This document shows, one piece after another, positions 34,129 through 46,849 of a DNA stretch of 64,000 bases. Positions within the stretch are counted from its first letter, which is position 1; each line of letters begins with the position of its first letter. This stretch comes from Synaphobranchus kaupii. Lineage: Eukaryota; Chordata; Actinopteri; Anguilliformes; Synaphobranchidae. Made by a program: the position numbers and the translations under genes. The notes beneath the pieces were generated by a model. That model worked only from the letters and a program-made list of their open reading frames with translations. It made no database searches and was not told where the DNA came from. The stretch is from NCBI GenBank assembly GCA_029718625.1, contig CM056389.1, positions 4,805,254 through 4,869,253 of the forward strand, written 5' to 3'.

Positions 34129-34933
34129 ACCCGTTGGTGTTACTGTAGTTTTTTCATGCGTCATTCCAGTAGCCCAACTACGGCAGAGGAGGAGGCACAA
34201 ACCGCACTAAGGCGCTCCTACTTTGCTGCTGCTTCTAATTTAGCACATTCCGCAGGTTTAATTGTCGTGCGTGATTTAATGAAGTTTTTTTAAATGTTCG
34301 ACGGGCATTAAAATATCATTCTAGCAGATAGTCTCCACGACACACACAATGTATTAAACGTCGATATGTGGTTCCGTCCGCTCGTTTCAACAATGTTGAC
34401 CACAATGTTGTTGCATCGGTAGCCTATGTCAGCACTAGCTAAAACGCTAACTTTAACCAAATGTTACCAACCATAATTCAAATGTTCGGCACGGGAAAAA
34501 CTGTTGGACAGGAAAAATCCGTATTATTTTAGGAAAACACAGAAAGCAATTAAAGAGTAAGTACACCCACAGTCTCAGCCTACTACACAATTTTGAAAAA
34601 TACTTCGTGGGGTGATTCGATTTTATAACCGAAACGACTTTTCATCTGCGTTGCACTTCTCACAATGGGACGTACTACAGCCGCTTCAATACCAGGGAAA
34701 GCTGAAATGAGGTTTCCGATTTCAGGTTTACGAAGCGCCAGCACCTAATGTAATTTCACATCGTAACGTCACCTAGTAAGCCACACTGAACGCGGGTTTG
34801 GGGCACGTGGGCTAACGTTAACAATCGTTTCCCTAAACGTAACAGAGAAAAGGTGCAATTGGACTTCACGGTCGTCCGCAGGTTAACATTTATCATCAAA
34901 CCATCCAGAGAATAATCACGCACACCAATTTAT
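34129..34933. repeat. Degenerate edge of U2 array
   Basis: To about 34510 this resembles the 1190-1390 module but with many substitutions; beyond that no match to other units. No gene seen. The sequence ACGCACACCAATTTAT at 34918-34933 is the left copy of a probable target duplication. Confidence 0.6.
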
Positions 34934-35345
34934 TAACATCATTTCACTTTCCTTTTTTTTTTTTTAGAGAATTTTTGGTATGTGATGTTTTTTCTTATGT
35001 ATGGTTCCTTATTGTAGTGTGTTAAATGTTGTGGTTCCTTATTGTAGTGTGTTAAATGTTGTGTGCATTTTAATAAAAAAAGAAAAGGAAAGGGGGAAAG
35101 AGGAAAATTACCCTTGAAAAATGTCTTAACCATGTAATGTGAGGTTGTGATGTGAGGCTGTAATGTGAGGTTGTGATGTGAGGTTGTAATGTGAGGTTGT
35201 GATGGGAGGTTGTAATGTGAGGTTGTGATGTGAGGTTGTAATGTGTAATGTGAGGTTGTGATGTGATAGTGATGCGATGTAGCTATGTATAGGCTACTGT
35301 AAAAAAAAAATAATAATAATAATTTTGTATAAACCAATAAAAGAT
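34934..35345 (+). mobile_element. Solo LINE 3' end (LINE C) with minisatellite
   Basis: Resembles the LINE B 3' UTR: both have TGTGATGTTTTTT, then ATTGT(A/G)GTGT, then an AAGGGA/AAAGGAAAG run, and end AACCAATAAA. It holds a 12/24-bp tandem repeat of GTGATGTGAGGTTGTAAT type at about 35135-35265. Flanks ACGCACACCAATTTAT (34918-34933) and ACGCGCACCGATTTAT (35346-35361) match at 14 of 16 positions and look like an aged target duplication. No coding part remains. Confidence 0.65.
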
Positions 35346-35361
35346 ACGCGCACCGATTTAT

Positions 35362-35711
35362 CATAAATTCACCAGAGAAGGCATTCCAAGAGAATAACTC
35401 ACGAGTTTGCCTACTACCTAATACTGATGACACTCAATGACTTATGTAGCTAATGTTGTTGCTGACAAATCATGTTACATATCCACAGTCCTGGCGGGAC
35501 CATGTAAAGGGATATAAAAACTTTTAAAAAATAACTTGTACAATTATTGCATTTTGCAACTAACGTTAAGTTACGCTACCTTGATGTGTAGCCTATGCAG
35601 CAGAGTAGCCTATCCGCAACTGGTAACGTTTGTCTTCTCATCAATTTTACTTGTTCCTCCTCTTTACTTGCTCCTGGGAATGATCCTGGTCAGGGCACGC
35701 ATCGATGCATA
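35362..35711. other. No gene seen
   Basis: Ordinary AT-rich sequence between the LINE C duplication and a SINE; the two overlapping ORFs at 35536-35789 have no recognisable motif. Confidence 0.5.
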
Positions 35712-35880
35712 CGTCAGATTTTGGACAAAGGCTACAGCTCAATGTATACTAAAGCAATTAAATATCTAAAGCGTAAATATCTTGCTTAAGGGTACAATGG
35801 CAGTGTCCTGCCTGGGAATCAAACCTGCAACCTTTAGGTTACAAGCCCAGTTCCCTGCCCATTATACAACACCTCCTCCC
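35712..35880 (-). mobile_element. tRNA-derived SINE (V-SINE-like)
   Basis: On the minus strand: AAAGGTTGCAGGTTTGATTC, then CCAGGCAGGACACTGCCATT, then TTGTACCCTTAAGCAAG. This is the usual tRNA-derived head of fish V-SINEs with a B-box-like core. Its 5' end abuts the tRNA-Ser gene. Confidence 0.7.
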
Positions 35881-35897
35881 AAAATGTGGGCTCAAGC

Positions 35898-35979
35898 CGA
35901 CGAGGATGGGATTCGAACCCACGCGTGCAGAGCACAATGGATTAGCAGTCCATCGCCTTAACCACTCGGCCACCTCGTC
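35898..35979 (-). tRNA. trnS-GCT: tRNA-Ser(GCT)
   Basis: 82-nt class II tRNA on the minus strand, decoding AGC/AGU serine codons. The acceptor stem GACGAGG pairs with CCTCGTC and is followed by discriminator G. The A box is TGGCCGAGTGG, the anticodon loop holds CTGCTAA (GCT at 35946-35944), there is a long variable arm, and the B box is GGTTCGAATCC. A TTTT run (35884-35881) just downstream can terminate RNA polymerase III. No CCA is encoded, as expected for a nuclear gene. All key elements are intact, so it is likely functional. ORFs over it are by-products. Confidence 0.97.
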
Positions 35980-36149
35980 TACAGCACAGCAGCTGATGTT
36001 TCAGAGCTTTCAACAGTTTCAGTTCAGTTGTATCAGTTATGTACAGCTGTTGCAATTAGCTGCTGTTTGCAACAGCAAAGCAGACCTACAGGGGCTGAGA
36101 GTCCTGGAGGCCGATGGGAGGCCTGTCTACTGCACAAAGTCCCGGAACA

Positions 36150-39100
36150 TTCGATTCAACACTGACCACAGACACCCGATTCAACACTGACCACAGACAC
36201 CCGATTCAACACTGACCACAGACACCCGATTCAACACTGACCACAGACACCCAACTCAACACTGACCAGAGACGCCCAATTCAACACTGACCAGAGACGC
36301 CCAATTCAACACTGACCAGAGACATCAGATTCAACACTGACCACAGACATCCGATTCACCACTGACCACAGACACCCGATTCAACACTGACCACAGACAC
36401 CCGATTCAACACTGACCACAGACACCCGATTCAACACTGACCACAGACACCCGATTCAACACTGACCACAGACACCCGATTCAACACTGACCACAGACAC
36501 CCGATTCAACACTGACCACAGACACCCAACTCAACACTGACCAGACGCCCAATTAAACACTGACCAGAGACATCAGATTCAACACTGACCACAGACACCC
36601 GATTCAACACTGACCACAAACACCCGATTCAACACTGACCACAGACACCCGATTCAACACTGACCACAGACACCCGATTCAACACTGACCACAGACACCC
36701 GATTCAACACTGACCACAGACACCCAACTCAACACTGACCAGAGACGCCCAATTCAACACTGACCAGAGACATCAGATTCAACACTGACCACAGACACCC
36801 GATTCAACACTGACCACAAACACCCGATTCAACACTGACCACAGACACCCCATTCAACACTGACCACAGACACCCAACTCAACACTGACCTGAGACGCCC
36901 AATTCAACACTGACCAGAGACATCTGATTCAACACTGACCACAGACACCCAATTCAACACTGACCAGAGACATCAGATTCAACACTGACCACAGACACCC
37001 AATTCAACACTGACCAGAGACATCAGATTCAACACTGACCAGATGCCCGATTCAACACTGACCACAGACGCCCGATTCAACACTGACCACAGACGCCCGA
37101 TTCAACACTGACCACAGACGCCCGATTCAACACTGACCACAGACATCAGATTCAACACTGACCGCAGACATCCGATTCAACACTGACCGCAGACATCCGA
37201 TTCAACACTGACCGCAGACATCCGATTCAACACTGACCACAGACAGCCGATTCACCACTGACCACAGACAGCCGATTCAACACTGACCGCAGACATCCGA
37301 TTCAACACTGACAGCAGACACCCGATTCAACACTGACCGCAGACATCCGATTCACCACTGACCGCAGACATCCGATTCAACACTGACCGCAGACATCCGA
37401 TTCAACACTGACCGCAGACATCCGATTCAACACTGACCGCAGACATCCGATTCAACACTGACCGCAGACATCCGATTCAACACTGACCGCAGACATCCGA
37501 TTCACCACTGACCGCAGACATCCGATTCAACACTGACCGCAGACATCCGATTCAACACTGACCGCAGACATCCGATTCAACACTGACCGCAGACATCCGA
37601 TTCAACACTGACCGCAGACACCCGATTCAACACTGACCGCAGACATCCGATTCACCACTGACCGCAGACATCCGATTCAACACTGACCGCAGACATCCGA
37701 TTCAACACTGACCGCAGACATCCGATTCAACACTGACCGCAGACATCCGATTCAACACTGACCGCAGACATCCGATTCAACACTGACCGCAGACATCCGA
37801 TTCAACACTGACCGCAGACATCCGATTCAACACTGACCGCAGACATCCGATTCAACACTGACCGCAGACATCCGATTCAACACTGACCGCAGACATCCGA
37901 TTCAACACGGACCGCAGACATCCGATTCAACACTGACCGCAGACATCCGATTCAACACTGACCACAGACACCCCATTCAACACTGACCAGAGACATCAGA
38001 TTCAACACTGACCACAGACACCCAACTCAACACTGACCTGAGACGCCCAATTCAACACTGACCAGAGACATCTGATTCAACACTGACCACAGACACCCAA
38101 TTCAACACTGACCAGAGACATCAGATTCAACACTGACCACAGACACCCGATTCAACACTGACCACAGACACCCAACTCAACACTGACCAGAGACGCCCAA
38201 TTCAACACTGACCAGAGACATCAGATTCAATACTGACCACAGACACCCGATTCAACACTGACCACAAACACCCGATTCAACACTGACCACAGACACCCGA
38301 TTCAACACTGACCACAGACACCCAACTCAACACTGACCAGAGACGCCCAATTCAACACTGACCAGAGACGCCCAATTCAACACTGACCAGAGACGCCCAA
38401 TTCAACACTGACCAGAGACATCAGATTCAACACTGACCACAGACATCCGATTCACCACTGACCACAGACACCCGATTCAACACTGACCACAGACACCCGA
38501 TTCAACACTGACCACAGACACCCGATTCAACACTGACCACAGACACCCGATTCAACACTGACCACAGACACCCAACTCAACACTGACCAGAGACGCCCAA
38601 TTCAACACTGACCAGAGACGCCCAATTCAACACTGACCAGAGACATCAGATTCAACACTGACCACAGACACCCAACTCAACACTGACCTGAGACGCCCAA
38701 TTCAACACTGACCAGAGACATCTGATTCAACACTGACCACAGACACCCAATTCAACACTGACCAGAGACATCAGATTCAACACTGACCACAGACACCCGA
38801 TTCAACACTGACCACAGACACCCAACTCAACACTGACCAGAGACGCCCAATTCAACACTGACCAGAGACATCAGATTCAACACTGACCACAGACACCCGA
38901 TTCAACACTGACCACAAACACCCGATTCAACACTGACCACAGACACCCGATTCAACACTGACCACAGACACCCAACTCAACACTGACCAGAGACGCCCAA
39001 TTCAACACTGACCAGAGACGCCCAATTCAACACTGACCAGAGACGCCCAATTCAACACTGACCAGAGACATCAGATTCAACACTGACCACAGACATCCGA

Positions 39101-41327
39101 TTCACCACTGACCACAGACACCCGATTCAACACTGACCACAGACACCCGATTCAACACTGACCACAGACACCCGATTCAACACTGACCACAGACACCCGA
39201 TTCAACACTGACCACAGACACCCAACTCAACACTGACCAGAGACGCCCAATTCAACACTGACCAGAGACGCCCAATTCAACACTGACCAGAGACATCAGA
39301 TTCAACACTGACCACAGACACCCGATTCAACACTGACCACAAACACCCGATTCAACACTGACCACAGACACCCGATTCAACACTGACCACAGACACCCAA
39401 CTCAACACTGACCAGAGACGCCCAATTCAACACTGACCAGAGACGCCCAATTCAACACTGACCGCAGACACCCGATTCAACACTGACCGCAGACATCCGA
39501 TTCACCACTGACCGCAGACATCCGATTCAACACTGACCGCAGACATCCGATTCAACACTGACCGCAGACATCCGATTCAACACTGACCGCAGACATCCGA
39601 TTCAACACTGACCGCAGACATCCGATTCAACACTGACCGCAGACATCCGATTCAACACTGACCACAGACACCCAACTCAACACTGACCAGAGACGCCCAA
39701 TTCAACACTGACCAGAGACATCAGATTCAACACTGACCACAGACACCCGATTCAACACTGACCACAAACACCCGATTCAACACTGACCACAGACACCCGA
39801 TTCAACACTGACCACAGACACCCAACTCAACACTGACCAGAGACGCCCAATTCAACACTGACCAGAGACGCCCAATTCAACACTGACCAGAGACGCCCAA
39901 TTCAACACTGACCAGAGACATCAGATTCAACACTGACCACAGACATCCGATTCACCACTGACCACAGACACCCGATTCAACACTGACCACAGACACCCGA
40001 TTCAACACTGACCACAGACACCCGATTCAACACTGACCACAGACACCCGATTCAACACTGACCACAGACACCCAACTCAACACTGACCAGAGACGCCCAA
40101 TTCAACACTGACCAGAGACGCCCAATTCAACACTGACCAGAGACATCAGATTCAACACTGACCACAGACACCCGATTCAACACTGACCACAAACACCCGA
40201 TTCAACACTGACCACAGACACCCGATTCAACACTGACCACAGACACCCAACTCAACACTGACCAGAGACGCCCAATTCAACACTGACCAGAGACGCCCAA
40301 TTCAACACTGACCGCAGACACCCGATTCAACACTGACCGCAGACATCCGATTCAACACTGACCGCAGACATCCGATTCAACACTGACCGCAGACATCCGA
40401 TTCAACACTGACCACAGACACCCAACTCAACACTGACCAGAGACGCCCAATTCAACACTGACCAGAGACATCAGATTCAACACTGACCACAGACACCCGA
40501 TTCAACACTGACCACAAACACCCGATTCAACACTGCCCACAGACACCCCATTCAACACTGACCAGAGACATCAGATTCAACACTGACCACAGACACCCAA
40601 CTCAACACTGACCTGAGACGCCCAATTCAACACTGACCAGAGACATCTGATTCAACACTGACCACAGACACCCAATTCAACACTGACCAGAGACATCAGA
40701 TTCAACACTGACCAGATGCCCGATTCAACACTGACCACAGACGCCCGATTCAACACTGACCACAGACGCCCGATTCAACACTGACCACAGACGCCCGATT
40801 CAACACTGACCACAGACGCCCGATTCAACACTGACCACAGACATCCAATTCAACACTGACCACAGACATCAGATTCAACACTGACCGCAGACATCCGATT
40901 CAACACTGACCGCAGACATCCGATTCAACACTGACCGCAGACATCCGATTCAACACTGACCGCAGACATCCGATTCAACACTGACCACAGACATCCGATT
41001 CACCACTGACCGCAGACAGCCGATTCAACACTGACCGCAGACATCCGATTCAACACTGACCGCAGACACCCGATTCAACACTGACCGCAGACATCCGATT
41101 CAACACTGACCGCAGACATCCGATTCAACACTGACCGCAGACATCCGATTCAACACTGACCGCAGACATCCGATTCAACACTGACCGCAGACATCTGATT
41201 CACCACTGACCGCAGACATCCGATTCAACACTGACCGCAGACATCCGATTCAACACTGACCGCAGACATCCGATTCAACACTGACCGCAGACATCCGATT
41301 CACCACTGACCACAGACATCCGACTGA
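36150..41327. repeat. 25-bp minisatellite, about 207 copies
   Basis: Uninterrupted tandem array with unit GATTCAACACTGACCACAGA plus a 5-bp variable end. Three main variants cluster: CACAGACACCC, CAGAGACGCCC/CATCA and CGCAGACATCC. The CGCAGACATCC type forms homogeneous blocks at about 37150-37960, 39460-39660, 40310-40400 and 40870-41310. Groups of variants recur as longer higher-order units of several hundred bp. No coding capacity worth calling. Confidence 0.95.
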
Positions 41328-41377
41328 ACTCTATCCAACTCCAGGCTGTCAGAGCTCAGGGCAAAATGATCGCCCCC

Positions 41378-42501
41378 AGGAGTCCCCATAGACACTCCAA
41401 CAGCACAGTGAAGTAGGGACAGGAGTCCCCATAGGCACTCCAACAGCACAGTGAAGTAGGGACAGGAGTCCCCATAGGCACTCCAACAGCACAGTGAAGT
41501 AGGGACAGGAGTCCCCATAGGCACTCCAACAGCACAGTGAAGTAGGGACAGGAGTCCCCATAGGCACTCCAACAGCACAGTGAAGTAGGGACAGGAGTCC
41601 CCATAGGCACTCCAACAGCACAGTGAAGTAGGGACAGGAATCCCCATAGGCACTCCAACAGCACAGTGAAGTAGGGACGGGAATCCCCATAGGCACTCCA
41701 ACAGCACAGTGAAGTAGGGACAGGAGTCCCCATAGGCACTCCAACAGCACAGTGAAGTAGGGACAGGAATCCCCATAGGCACTCCAACAGCACAGTGAAG
41801 TAGGGACGGGAATCCCCATAGGCACTCCAACAGCACAGTGAAGTAGGGACAGGAGTCCCCATAGGCACTCCAACAGCACAGTGAAGTAGGGACAGGAGTC
41901 CCCATAGGCACTCCAACAGCACAGTGAAGTAGGGACAGGAGTCCCCATAGGCACTCCAACAGCACAGTGAAGTAGGGACAGGAGTCCCCATAGGCACTCC
42001 AACAGCACAGTGAAGTAGGGACAGGAGTCCCCATAGGCACTCCAACAGCACAGTGAAGTAGGGACAGGAGTCCCCATAGGCACTCCAACAGCACAGTGAA
42101 GTAGGGACAGGAATCCCCATAGGCACTCCAACAGCACAGTGAAGTAGGGACGGGAATCCCCATAGGCACTCCAACAGCACAGTGAAGTAGGGACAGGAGT
42201 CCCCATAGGCACTCCAACAGCACAGTGAAGTAGGGACAGGAGTCCCCATAGGCACTCCAACAGCACAGTGAAGTAGGGACAGGAGTCCCCATAGGCACTC
42301 CAACAGCACAGTGAAGTAGGGACAGGAGTCCCCATAGGCACTCCAACAGCACAGTGAAGTAGGGACAGGAGTCCCCATAGGCACTCCAACAGCACAGTGA
42401 AGTAGGGACGGGAATCCCCATAGGCACTCCAACAGCACAGTGAAGTAGGGACAGGAATCCCCATAGGCACTCCAACAGCACAGTGAAGTAGGGACGGGAA
42501 T
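41378..42501. repeat. 43-bp minisatellite, about 26 copies
   Basis: Unit AGGAGTCCCCATAGGCACTC plus CAACAGCACAGTGAAGTAGGG and AC, with A/G variation at two sites. Because 43 is not a multiple of 3 and the minus-strand unit has no stop in any frame, three overlapping ORFs of 360-409 codons run through it, all with the same 43-residue period. I treat them as by-products. Confidence 0.95.
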
Positions 42502-43278
42502 CGTTAGATTTTATTGATACCGATGCCATTATTGATTCCGCTTATCGATCCGATTCTTTATCGATTCCTTAAATATTATTTGCTCCCAGGCTATTAAAAG
42601 ACCAACTATTACTATTGGGTGGTCATCTAAAATGGATTCAATGACACAATATTTATAAAGTATAAAGCATTAGTTTTTCATTCATATTTCTTAGTCATAT
42701 CATGGAAAATATTTATCTGCATATTTATGCCTGCACAAGTGGCAGAGCATCCAATAAAAGTCTGAATACGATCGTACAATGGAGCTTCTAATTGAGACAT
42801 TTACAAAAACAAATAGTTGATTTAATATGGGGAGAATCAGGAAGGAAAGTGAAAATCATGATTGATTGAAGACCATGATTAGTTCATTAGTTGAATCATG
42901 AATTTAAAAATATATATATTTAACTTTCATGTGCAAGTTCAATGTTACATAACTGTTCTCTCTCCCACTGCCTCTAACAAAACATTACATCAGTATTTTT
43001 TGTTACATTTTATTTTTTTACAGTCAACCTAACATGCCCCTGTACACATTATAATATACTGCAGCAGGTCCACCATAGTAAGTGATAGAAGTGAATTCAA
43101 CACGTGACTCCCTTGTAAACATTGCCGTCAATCATTTGTGCTTAAATAGTGCCAATTACTTTATCAACACAGATTATCGAGGTGTTAAATTATGGTGCAA
43201 ATGGGATAATTGAAGTGGCTTTAACAAAAAGGTTATTGCAAGAAAACAAGTGGAGAGAAACAGGTGGCCCAGCCCACA
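42502..43278. other. AT-rich spacer with decayed transposon end
   Basis: 42502-42590 (TTATTGATACCGATGCC, then TTATCGATCCG) resembles the terminal region of fish hAT elements. The rest is AT-rich without a gene. Confidence 0.45.
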
Positions 43279-46163
43279 GCGCCATCTGCTGGAACTACTG
43301 ACACAGACTTCCAATATACGACTGCAATACACCTCATTCACAACATGAGAACCATCTGCTGGAACTACTGACACAGACTTCCAATATACGACTGCAATAC
43401 ACCTCATTCACAACAGTGAAAACCATCTGCTGGAACTACTGACACAGACTTCCAATATACGACTGCAATACACCTCATTCACAACATAATGAGACAACCA
43501 TCTGCTGGAACTACTGACACAGACTTCCAATATACGACTGCAATACACCTCATTCACAACATAATGAGAACCATCTGCTGGAACTACTGACACAGACTTC
43601 CAATATACGACTGCAATACACCTCATCCACAACAGTGAAAACCATCTGCTGGAACTACTGACACAGACTTCCAATATACGACTGCAATACACCTCATTCA
43701 CATCATAGTGAGACAACCATCTGCTGGAACTACTGACACAGACTTCCAATATACGACTGCAATACACCTCATTCACATCATAGTGAGACAACCATCTGCT
43801 GGAACTACTGACACAGACTTCCAATATACGACTGCAATACACCTCATTCACATCATAGTGAGACAACCATCTGCTGGAACTACTGACACAGCTTCCAATA
43901 TACGACTGCAATACACCTCATTCACAACATAGTGAGACAACCATCTGCTGGAACTACTGACACAGACTTCCAATATACGACTGCAATACACCTCATTCAC
44001 AACATAATGAGAACCATCTGCTGGAACTACTGAGACAGACTTCCAATATACGACTGCAATACACCTCATTCACAACATAATGAGAACCATCTGCTGGAAC
44101 TACTGACACAGACTTCCAATATACGACTGCAATACACCTCATTCACAACATAATGAGAACCATCTGCTGGAACTACTGACACAGACTTCCAATATACGAC
44201 TGCAATACACCTCATTCACATCATAGTGAGACAACCATCTGCTGGAACTACTGACACAGCTTCCAATATACGACTGCAATACACCTCATTCACAACATAG
44301 TGAGACAACCATCTGCTGGAACTACTGACACAGCTTCCAATATACGACTGCAATACACCTCATTCACAACATAATGAGAACAATCTGCTGGAACTACTGA
44401 CACAGACTTCCAATATACGACTGCAATACACCTCATTCACAACATAGTGAGACAACCATCTGCTGGAACTACTGACACAGCTTCCAATATACGACTGCAA
44501 TACACCTCATTCACAACATAATGAGAACCATCTGCTGGAACTACTGACACAGACTTCCAATATACGACTGCAATACACCTCATTCACAACATAGTGAGAC
44601 AACCATCTGCTGGAACTACTGACACAGCTTCCAATATACGACTGCAATACACCTCATTCACAACAGTGAAAACCATCTGCTGGAACTACTGACACAGACT
44701 TCCAATATACGACTGCAATACACCTCATTCACATCATAGTGAGACAACCATCTGCTGGAACTACTGACACAGACTTCCAATATACGACTCCAATACACCT
44801 CATTCACATCATAGTGAGACAACCATCTGCTGGAACTACTGACACAGACTTCCAATATACGACTGCAATACACCTCATTCACATCATAGTGAGACAACCA
44901 TCTGCTGGAACTACTGACACAGCTTCCAATATACGACTGCAATACACCTCATTCACAACATAGTGAGACAACCATCTGCTGGAACTACTGACACAGACTC
45001 CCAATATACGACTGCAATACACCTCATTCACAACACAATGAGAACCATCTGCTGGAACTACTGACACAGACTTCCAATATACGACTGCAATACACCTCAT
45101 TCACAACATAATGAGAACCATCTGCTGGAACTACTGACACAGACTTCCAATATACGACTGCAATACACCTCATTCACAACAAAATGAGAACCATCTGCTG
45201 GAACTACTGACACAGACTTCCAATATACGACTGCAATACACCTCATTCACATCATAGTGAGACAACCATCTGCTGGAACTACTGACACAGACTCCCAATA
45301 TACGACTGCAATACACCTCATTCACAACACAATGAGAACCATCTGCTGGAACTACTGACACAGACTTCCAATATACGACTGCAATACACCTCATTCACAA
45401 CATAATGAGAACCATCTGCTGGAACTACTGACACAGACTTCCAATATACGACTGCAATACACCTCATTCACAACAAAATGAGAACCATCTGCTGGAACTA
45501 CTGACACAGACTTCCAATATACGACTGCAATACACCTCATTCACATCATAGTGAGACAACCATCTGCTGGAACTACTGACACAGCTTCCAATATACGACT
45601 GCAATACACCTCATTCACAACATAGTGAGACAACCATCTGCTGGAACTACTGACACAGCTTCCAATATACGACTGCAATACACCTCATTCACAACATAGT
45701 GAGACAACCATCTGCTGGAACTACTGACACAGACTTCCAATATACGACTGCAATACACCTCATTCACATCATAGTGAGACAACCATCTGCTGGAACTACT
45801 GACACAGACTTCCAATATACGACTGCAATACACCTCATTCACAACATAGTGAGACAACCATCTGCTGGAACTACTGACACAGACTTCCAATATACGACTG
45901 CGATACACCTCATTCACAACATAGTGAGACAACCATCTGCTGGAACTACTGACACAGACTTCCAATATACGACTGCAATACACCTCATTCACAACATAGT
46001 GAGACAACCATCTGCTGGAACTACTGACACAGACTTCCAATATACGACTGCAATACACCTCATTCACAACATAGTGAGAACCATCTGCTGGAACTACTGA
46101 CACAGCTTCCAATATACGACTGCAATACACCTCATTCACAACATAGTGAGACAACCATCTGCT
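43279..46163. repeat. ~74-bp minisatellite, about 39 copies
   Basis: Unit contains ACCATCTGCTGGAACTACTG, ACACAG(A)CTTCCAATATACG and ACTGCAATACACCTCATTCA, with a linker that varies (ACATAATGAGA, ATCATAGTGAGACA, ACAGTGAAA), so units differ by a few bp. Minus-strand repeat ORFs up to 179 codons are by-products. The segment CCAGCAGATGG on the minus strand is a partial CTCF core; the first unit has the full match. Confidence 0.95.
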
Positions 46164-46849
46164 GCTTAATTTCAGTTAAAACTAAAGCCAATCAACTGCT
46201 GAAACAGTCAAAAGTGTGGACATTAAGCTCAGGGATCCCTTCAAATACATGAGCTCAGAAACTATTGGGCCAGGTCAAGGGGAGGTTAACATCAGTAGCA
46301 AAATTAGAAACATTATGAAATTACTTCCTATCTGTCTTGAAGCCAACATTCCAAGGTGTACAGAACAAAAGAATGTATTGAATTATCTCTACTAGAAAAA
46401 AAAGGTATGGGCTTTTGAATCCATTGGGGTTAACGAACTTGAACAGATGCACTTTCCCCCTGATTCTATCCTATAACAATAGTCTTACTGAGCAACTATT
46501 TTTTAATAAAGTATGAATAAATAGCATTTTTCTAATGATCATATGAATAGGCATCCCAGTAGAGTGAATGGTTTAGGATAAAAAGTCACCAAATGTTTTT
46601 TACAAGCTATTCAAAAAGTTCTCGATTCTCATTTCAGCCTGTCCCTCCATTCAATTTTTTTTAACATTAATTTTCTACTTGGAGAGGGGAAACATTCCAA
46701 AAGAAAACTTACTGGGATGTATCTTGATGGAGTATAAGCATTTTGAGGGGGGTGAAAATGTGTCCCTTCGTTACCATGACCATCTGACTTTAAATTATCC
46801 TGTCCAATTCACTGCTACTGAAAAGTAGCGAACAGAGAACAAGTTATAC
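46164..46849. other. Unique-looking spacer, no gene seen
   Basis: AT-rich, not repeated in the window, no recognisable coding or RNA feature. Confidence 0.5.

Larger units (their letters stand above)
1..34933. repeat. Tandem U2 snRNA gene array (right-hand part)
   Basis: Five complete U2 genes and one disrupted copy, all on the minus strand, are embedded in spacers that share long blocks of near-identical sequence. Start-to-start spacing between intact genes from 16323 onward is 4978, 6859 and 5537 bp. The disrupted unit is longer because of LINE insertions. The 191-nt gene bodies look identical by eye, while the flanks of the first unit differ clearly from the other four. The array continues past the left edge. 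Its right edge is a degenerate spacer ending near 34930, where a LINE 3' end is inserted. Tandem U2 arrays evolving in concert are well known in vertebrates; the unit boundaries here are my reading. Confidence 0.9.

Noticed and set aside
36150..41327. CRISPR-like regular repeats
   Set aside because: Direct tandem units without unique spacers, in a eukaryotic genome with no cas genes.
41300..42529. ORFs of 409, 373 and 360 codons on the minus strand
   Set aside because: All three are frames of one 43-bp minisatellite encoding the same 43-residue period; no start context, domain or unique sequence.
43408..46154. Repeat ORFs such as the 179-codon minus-strand frame
   Set aside because: By-products of the ~74-bp minisatellite; frames break wherever unit length changes.
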